Below are positions 55,878 through 59,541 of a DNA stretch of 59,541 nucleotides, piece by piece. This DNA comes from Dysosmobacter sp. Its GTDB lineage: Bacteria > Bacillota > Clostridia > Oscillospirales > Oscillospiraceae. Position 1 is the first letter of the stretch. Each line of letters opens with the position of its first letter. The position numbers were made by a program, and so were the translations under genes. The notes beneath the pieces were generated by a model. It did not search any database, was not told the origin of the DNA, and saw nothing but the letters and a program-made list of their open reading frames with translations. Location: positions 1 to 59,541 of the forward strand of contig JAPFEH010000080.1 of the NCBI GenBank assembly GCA_026169195.1, read 5' to 3'.

Positions 55878-56777
55878 ATGACATTTTTTGCAGGTAAGAC
55901 GGCCCGTATGCTCCTGCTGTCCACTCTTGCTGTATTGCTGCTGATCGTTTCCGCCGCAGCTGCGGAATCTGAACAGGCCATCTCCGTCGGCGCCACAACC
56001 GGCTCCTCCCTGCGGCTGCGGGAAGGACCCTCCACCAGCGACGCCGTCGTTACCACGCTGAATAAGAGCGTTGCTGTGGCTGTTCTCGACGACAACGTCG
56101 ACGGATGGTACAAAATCGCATACAATGGTAAGAGCGGCTATGTTTCCGCTGATTATCTGGTCATCGATCAGGATAATATTTTTTCCACGTATGGGCGCAC
56201 CAATGACAATGGTGTCAACGTCCGTTCCGCTCCTTCCACGGATGCCGAAGTCTTGGCCAGTGTGGAGGCCGGCACGGTCGTAACCGTCAACGGCTTCGTA
56301 GACGGTTGGTATGACGTCACCTGTGAATACGGCACAGAAGGGTACATCCGCAGTGATTATCTGGATCTGACTGCTTCTGATGCTTCTTCCTCCGGCGGAG
56401 CCATTGTGGATACCGCCATGGAGCACCTTGGAACCCGCTATGTATACGGCGGCGCTTCTCCCAAGGGATTTGACTGCTCCGGTTTTACCATGTATGTCTA
56501 TCAGCAATACGGTTATTCCCTGCCGCATACCGCCACCGGTCAATGGAAAAGCGGTGTGGGGGACCGGGTCTATTCCATCAGTGAGCTGCAGCCCGGTGAC
56601 TTGGTGTTTTTCAACGATCCCAGCCGCAATGCCGGGAAAGCCTGCTCCCATGCCGGCATCTATATCGGCAACGGCCAGCACATTCACGCCTCTTCCTCCC
56701 GCAGCAACGGCGTGATCATCAGCGACCTGACCAGCGGTTATTACAACACCTATTTCGTGGGCGGAATCCACGTCTGA
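55878..56777 (+). CDS. SH3-domain NlpC/P60 peptidoglycan endopeptidase
   Basis: A 299-residue secreted wall hydrolase. Signal peptide (about 1-28), two bacterial SH3 domains (about 35-95 and 103-165; each with SLRLREGPS or NVRSAPSTD and GWY), then NlpC/P60. Catalytic residues: Cys in GFDCSGF (about 195), His in CSHAGIYIG, third in HIHASS. It cuts D-Glu-diamino acid bonds in stem peptides. Confidence 0.95.
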   Translation: MTFFAGKTARMLLLSTLAVLLLIVSAAAAESEQAISVGATTGSSLRLREGPSTSDAVVTTLNKSVAVAVLDDNVDGWYKIAYNGKSGYVSADYLVIDQDNIFSTYGRTNDNGVNVRSAPSTDAEVLASVEAGTVVTVNGFVDGWYDVTCEYGTEGYIRSDYLDLTASDASSSGGAIVDTAMEHLGTRYVYGGASPKGFDCSGFTMYVYQQYGYSLPHTATGQWKSGVGDRVYSISELQPGDLVFFNDPSRNAGKACSHAGIYIGNGQHIHASSSRSNGVIISDLTSGYYNTYFVGGIHV

Positions 56778-56795
56778 GTCATACATAACGCACAG

Positions 56796-56827
56796 AAAGC
56801 GGCACGCCTTATGGCGTGCCGCTTTTT
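56796..56827 (+). terminator. terminator of the NlpC/P60 gene
   Basis: A 13-bp stem (56796-56808 with 56813-56825) around TTAT, followed by T. Confidence 0.9.
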
Positions 56828-56899
56828 GACCGGAAATCGCTTTCCATCTTACAGCTCGTTCTGTTCCGCACAAACAGGCAGTATTACAGGCTGTTTTCC

Positions 56900-56928
56900 T
56901 TGCTATTTCCGGATTTTCCTGCTATAAT
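56900..56928 (+). promoter_or_regulatory. promoter of the methionine gamma-lyase-like gene
   Basis: TTGCTA (56900-56905), 17-base spacer and perfect TATAAT (56923-56928). Confidence 0.75.
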
Positions 56929-56967
56929 CAGCACTTGTGCAAGAAATTACGAAAAAGGAAGGGTATT

Positions 56968-58257
56968 ATGGAAATCGAAACAATTTATCAGCAGCTGGGC
57001 GTCAGCCGCGCTGTTTATGAATATGGCGAAATGGTTTTGAAAAATCTGAGAAACCGCTTTGACGCCATTGATCAGACGGCCGAATACAATCAGGGGAAAG
57101 TTCTGGCAGCCATGCAGAAAAACCGCGTCAATGCCACCCACTTTGCCGCTACGACCGGATATGGCTATGATGATGCAGGCCGCGATAATCTGGAGCGTGT
57201 CTATGCGGATGTCTTTCATACCGAAGCCGCGCTGGTACGTCCGCAGATCACCTGCGGTACCCACGCTTTGACCGTGGCGCTCTCTGCCAATCTGCTGCCC
57301 GGGGATGAGCTGCTCTCTCCGGTGGGCGCCCCTTATGATACGCTGGAAGAAGTCATCGGTATCCGGGAGAGCACCTGCTCACTCAAAGAATACGGCGTTA
57401 CCTATGCGCAGGCAGACCTGAAGCCCGACGGCAGCTTTGACTATGACGCCATCCGGGCAGCGATCAATGACCGCACCAAACTCATCACGATCCAGCGCTC
57501 CAAGGGCTATGCCACCCGCCCCTCCTTCTCTGTGGAGCAGATCGGAGAACTGATCGCCTTCTGCAAATCCGTAAAACCGGATGTCAAGGTGATGGTCGAT
57601 AACTGCTACGGCGAATTTGTAGAGCGGATAGAGCCTTCTGATCTGGGCGCGGATATGGTAGTGGGCAGCCTGATCAAAAATCCCGGCGGCGGTCTGGCTC
57701 CCATCGGCGGCTACATCTGCGGAACCAAAGAATGTGTGGAACGGTGCGCCTACCGTCTTTCCGCCCCCGGTCTTGGTCAGGAGGTCGGCGCCAATCTGGG
57801 ATTGATGCCCGCCTTTTATCAGGGACTCTTCCTCTCCCCGACTGTGGTGGCCGGTGCGCTGAAGGGCGCAGTCTTTGCTGCCAACATCTATGAAGCGCTG
57901 GGCTTTTCCTGCGTTCCCAACGCCACAGAAAGCCGTCATGACATTATTCAGGCCGTCACTTTGGGCAGCCGTGAAGCAATGATGGCCTTCTGCCGCGGTA
58001 TTCAGGCTGCCGCACCTGTGGACAGCTATGTGACTCCGGAGCCTTGGGCCATGCCCGGTTATGACAGTGAAGTCATCATGGCAGCGGGCGCCTTTGTGCA
58101 GGGCAGCAGCATTGAGCTTTCTGCCGATGGTCCTATCCGGGAGCCCTACGCAGTCTACTTCCAAGGCGGCCTCACTTGGTATCATGCCAAGCTCGGCATC
58201 CTGATGAGCCTGCAGAAGCTGGTGGAGGCGGGAATCGTAACGCTCCCCCGCGCGTAA
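56968..58257 (+). CDS. methionine gamma-lyase family PLP enzyme (YnbB / aluminium resistance type)
   Basis: A 429-residue PLP-dependent fold-type I protein of the Met_gamma_lyase family (once called aluminium resistance protein). The PLP lysine is in GSLIKNPGGGLAPIGGYICG, and the PLP-stacking region ITCGTHALTVALSANLLPGDE. Reaction not proven for most members. ATG 56968 is used with AAAGGAAGG upstream; an earlier ATG (56935) lacks a site. Confidence 0.9.
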   Translation: MEIETIYQQLGVSRAVYEYGEMVLKNLRNRFDAIDQTAEYNQGKVLAAMQKNRVNATHFAATTGYGYDDAGRDNLERVYADVFHTEAALVRPQITCGTHALTVALSANLLPGDELLSPVGAPYDTLEEVIGIRESTCSLKEYGVTYAQADLKPDGSFDYDAIRAAINDRTKLITIQRSKGYATRPSFSVEQIGELIAFCKSVKPDVKVMVDNCYGEFVERIEPSDLGADMVVGSLIKNPGGGLAPIGGYICGTKECVERCAYRLSAPGLGQEVGANLGLMPAFYQGLFLSPTVVAGALKGAVFAANIYEALGFSCVPNATESRHDIIQAVTLGSREAMMAFCRGIQAAAPVDSYVTPEPWAMPGYDSEVIMAAGAFVQGSSIELSADGPIREPYAVYFQGGLTWYHAKLGILMSLQKLVEAGIVTLPRA

Positions 58258-58339
58258 CAACCGTTTGACCGGTCTGTCAAATTAAAAAACACGGATTTCC
58301 AAAGGTTTTCCGGTTACAAGGAAGTATATTTTTCAATTA

Positions 58340-58372
58340 GGCGGTATAGCCCCGTTCAAGGGCTATGCCGTC
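58340..58372. terminator. hairpin at the end of the recombinase gene
   Basis: A 13-bp stem with one mismatch and a wobble (58340-58352 with 58360-58372). It has a T-run on the plus strand (TCTTTTCC) and none on the minus strand. It overlaps the recombinase stop. The chromosomal-element junction is expected between 58258 and 58340. Confidence 0.55.
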
Positions 58373-59409
58373 TTTTCCTGTTTATCGGTTTCTTTTTGTT
58401 CCGTCTGCGGGTCAGTCGGCAAATGGATTTCTCCCACGAAGTTAAAGATAATATCCACTTTCTGAAAACGCTTGCCGTCTATCTTCTCCGGCGCATGGAC
58501 AACGATTTTCTTTATAAACTCATTGACGATAGTGGGAGTTAATTCGGTTATTCCCACATACTTGCGGATAATGGCGGCGAAGCTGTCAAAATCTCTTTTA
58601 TTCTGTTCGTAGGTATCGACTTCCTGTTGTTCTGCCTTTACCTTTTCCGTCAGCTCTTTTTGTTCTGCTTCATACTCTGCGGACAGCTTCAAAAATCGCT
58701 CATGGCTGATTGTGCCGTTGATGTCGTCCTCATAAATCCGCTTGAAAATCCGGTCAAGTTCTGCAATCCGTTTTCTTGCCTGCCTTACTTCACGCTGCTT
58801 GCGTTTCATATCCTTTTCCGCTTCATCAAACCGCTGTTTCTGTATCAGTTCCATAAAAGCAGTGATGTCCTCATAGAACATGGCAGTTACGGCAAATATC
58901 CGATTGAGAACGATTTTCCGCAGGACTTCTTCTCTGATGAAGTGTGCCGTACAATTTCCTGTATTGCTTTTATATCTTGCACAGCGGTAGTTGTCTTGTG
59001 AACCGTCAAAACTTTTGCAGGTAGCGAAGTGCAGTTTACTTCCACAATCCGCACAAAATACCAAGCCGGAAAACATTCCCTGCCGCTCTGCCTTTGTGGG
59101 GCGGCGTTTATTTGCCCTTAATTCCTGTACCCGTTCAAAGACAGCTTCCTCAACGATTGTGTCATGTGTATTGCGGAAAATCGCCTGCTGTTCCTTTGTG
59201 GTGGGAATACGCTTTTTCAACTTGTGGGATTTGGAATAGCTTTTGAAGTTTACCGTATGTCCGCAGTAGTCCATACGCTCCAAAACTGCTACAATCGTAC
59301 TTTCATTCCAACTGTACGGATTATCGGGAAGTGATTTTCCTTTCTGCTTTGCATAATGGGCGCGTGTTGTCAGCACTTTATCAGCTTTCAAAATTTTTGC
59401 TATTTGCAT
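58363..59409 (-). pseudogene. large serine recombinase, C-terminal half only (TndX/TnpX type)
   Basis: A 348-residue remnant. It starts in the middle of the recombinase domain (MQIAKILKADKVLTTRAHYA), has a zinc-ribbon region (CADCGSKLHF and later CARYKSNTGNC), a long coiled coil (about 185-270) and a C-terminal DUF4368-like block VDIIFNFVGEI. The N-terminal resolvase domain with the catalytic serine is missing. AGGAGTTAATCAT lies just before the ATG and a stop in frame further up (about 59443). It is less GC-rich than the neighbours. Probably the relic of an integrative element. Confidence 0.85.
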
Positions 59410-59451
59410 ATGATTAACTCCTATTAGGAAAACACACTGTCAAAGGGGTAT

Positions 59452-59473
59452 GTAGCGGGGGTTAGCCCGCTAC
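59452..59473 (-). repeat. inverted repeat upstream of the recombinase remnant
   Basis: Perfect 8-base arms (59452-59459 and 59466-59473) around a 6-base loop. It overlaps the end of the upstream fragment gene. No U-run. Confidence 0.5.
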
Positions 59474-59541
59474 TGCGGGTTTTGTGGTGTTGATTTCAAT
59501 GTATTCTGCTATGCGTCTAAATTCATCCGCAAACTTAAATC
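59462..59541 (-). CDS. C-terminal fragment of an upstream element gene
   Basis: A frame open from the window edge to TAA at 59464-59462 gives about 25 residues (FKFADEFRRIAEYIEINTTK, then a short end). It is probably the end of a small gene of the mobile element. Family not recognised. Confidence 0.4.
   Translation of the reverse strand, partial: FKFADEFRRIAEYIEINTTKPAVAG

Overview
This window comes from a chromosome of a strictly fermentative, low-oxygen Firmicute. The best fit is class Clostridia, family Oscillospiraceae. The 5' part of a 16S rRNA gene has signatures seen in that family, and T-box leaders, a glmS ribozyme, IreB, an ntp-type V-ATPase and strong AGGAGG ribosome-binding sites all agree. 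Genus cannot be fixed from sequence reading alone. Most of the window is fairly GC-rich core chromosome. Two stretches look different: an AT-rich patch at about 30.0-31.0 kb, and the right end (58.3-59.5 kb), which is the edge of an integrated mobile element.

Layout. 0-3.2 kb: 16S rRNA (minus) with three stacked promoters, then a Na+/proline symporter and a TetR regulator with a 40-bp palindrome between them. 3.3-8.9 kb: dapF, a dicarboxylate/amino-acid:cation symporter, both subunits of L-serine dehydratase, DegV and a macrodomain protein. 8.9-17.4 kb: one long minus-strand thiamine salvage operon behind a TPP riboswitch (thiW-thiM-thiE-HAD phosphatase-thiamine-binding protein-thiD-tenA-thiZ-thiX-thiY-M20 hydrolase). 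It has transport, HMP and thiazole kinases and coupling enzyme, but no de novo thiC/thiG genes, so it appears built for recovering thiamine pieces from the environment. Many of its genes overlap by ATGA, so translation is probably coupled.

17.4-24.3 kb: an uncharacterised envelope cassette. A small beta-rich protein, an MMPL/RND transporter and a 1136-residue surface protein (GLUG repeats, long helical stalk, second GLUG block, C-terminal membrane anchor) are transcribed together and divergently from a DhaS-like TetR regulator. This is the most interesting locus for new biology. 24.3-30.5 kb: HIT hydrolase, hypothetical protein, cupin, alaS with T-box, a Cys-rich small membrane protein and other small genes. 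31.0-41.5 kb: CstA-family transporter and a complete nine-gene V-type ATPase operon whose K subunit carries the Na+-type ligand pattern.

41.7-50.8 kb: glmS behind a glmS ribozyme, DUF421/DUF4363 pair, nrdR, an exported protein, a MazF toxin without a visible antitoxin, alanine racemase, a lipoprotein and the NAD(P)HX repair enzyme Nnr. 50.9-58.3 kb: pheS-pheT behind a T-box (PheT has an apparent duplication of its tRNA-binding OB domain), ireB, a small unknown protein, an SH3-NlpC/P60 cell-wall hydrolase and a methionine gamma-lyase-like PLP enzyme. 58.3-59.5 kb: the C-terminal half of a large serine recombinase lacking its catalytic domain, and a fragment of an upstream gene.
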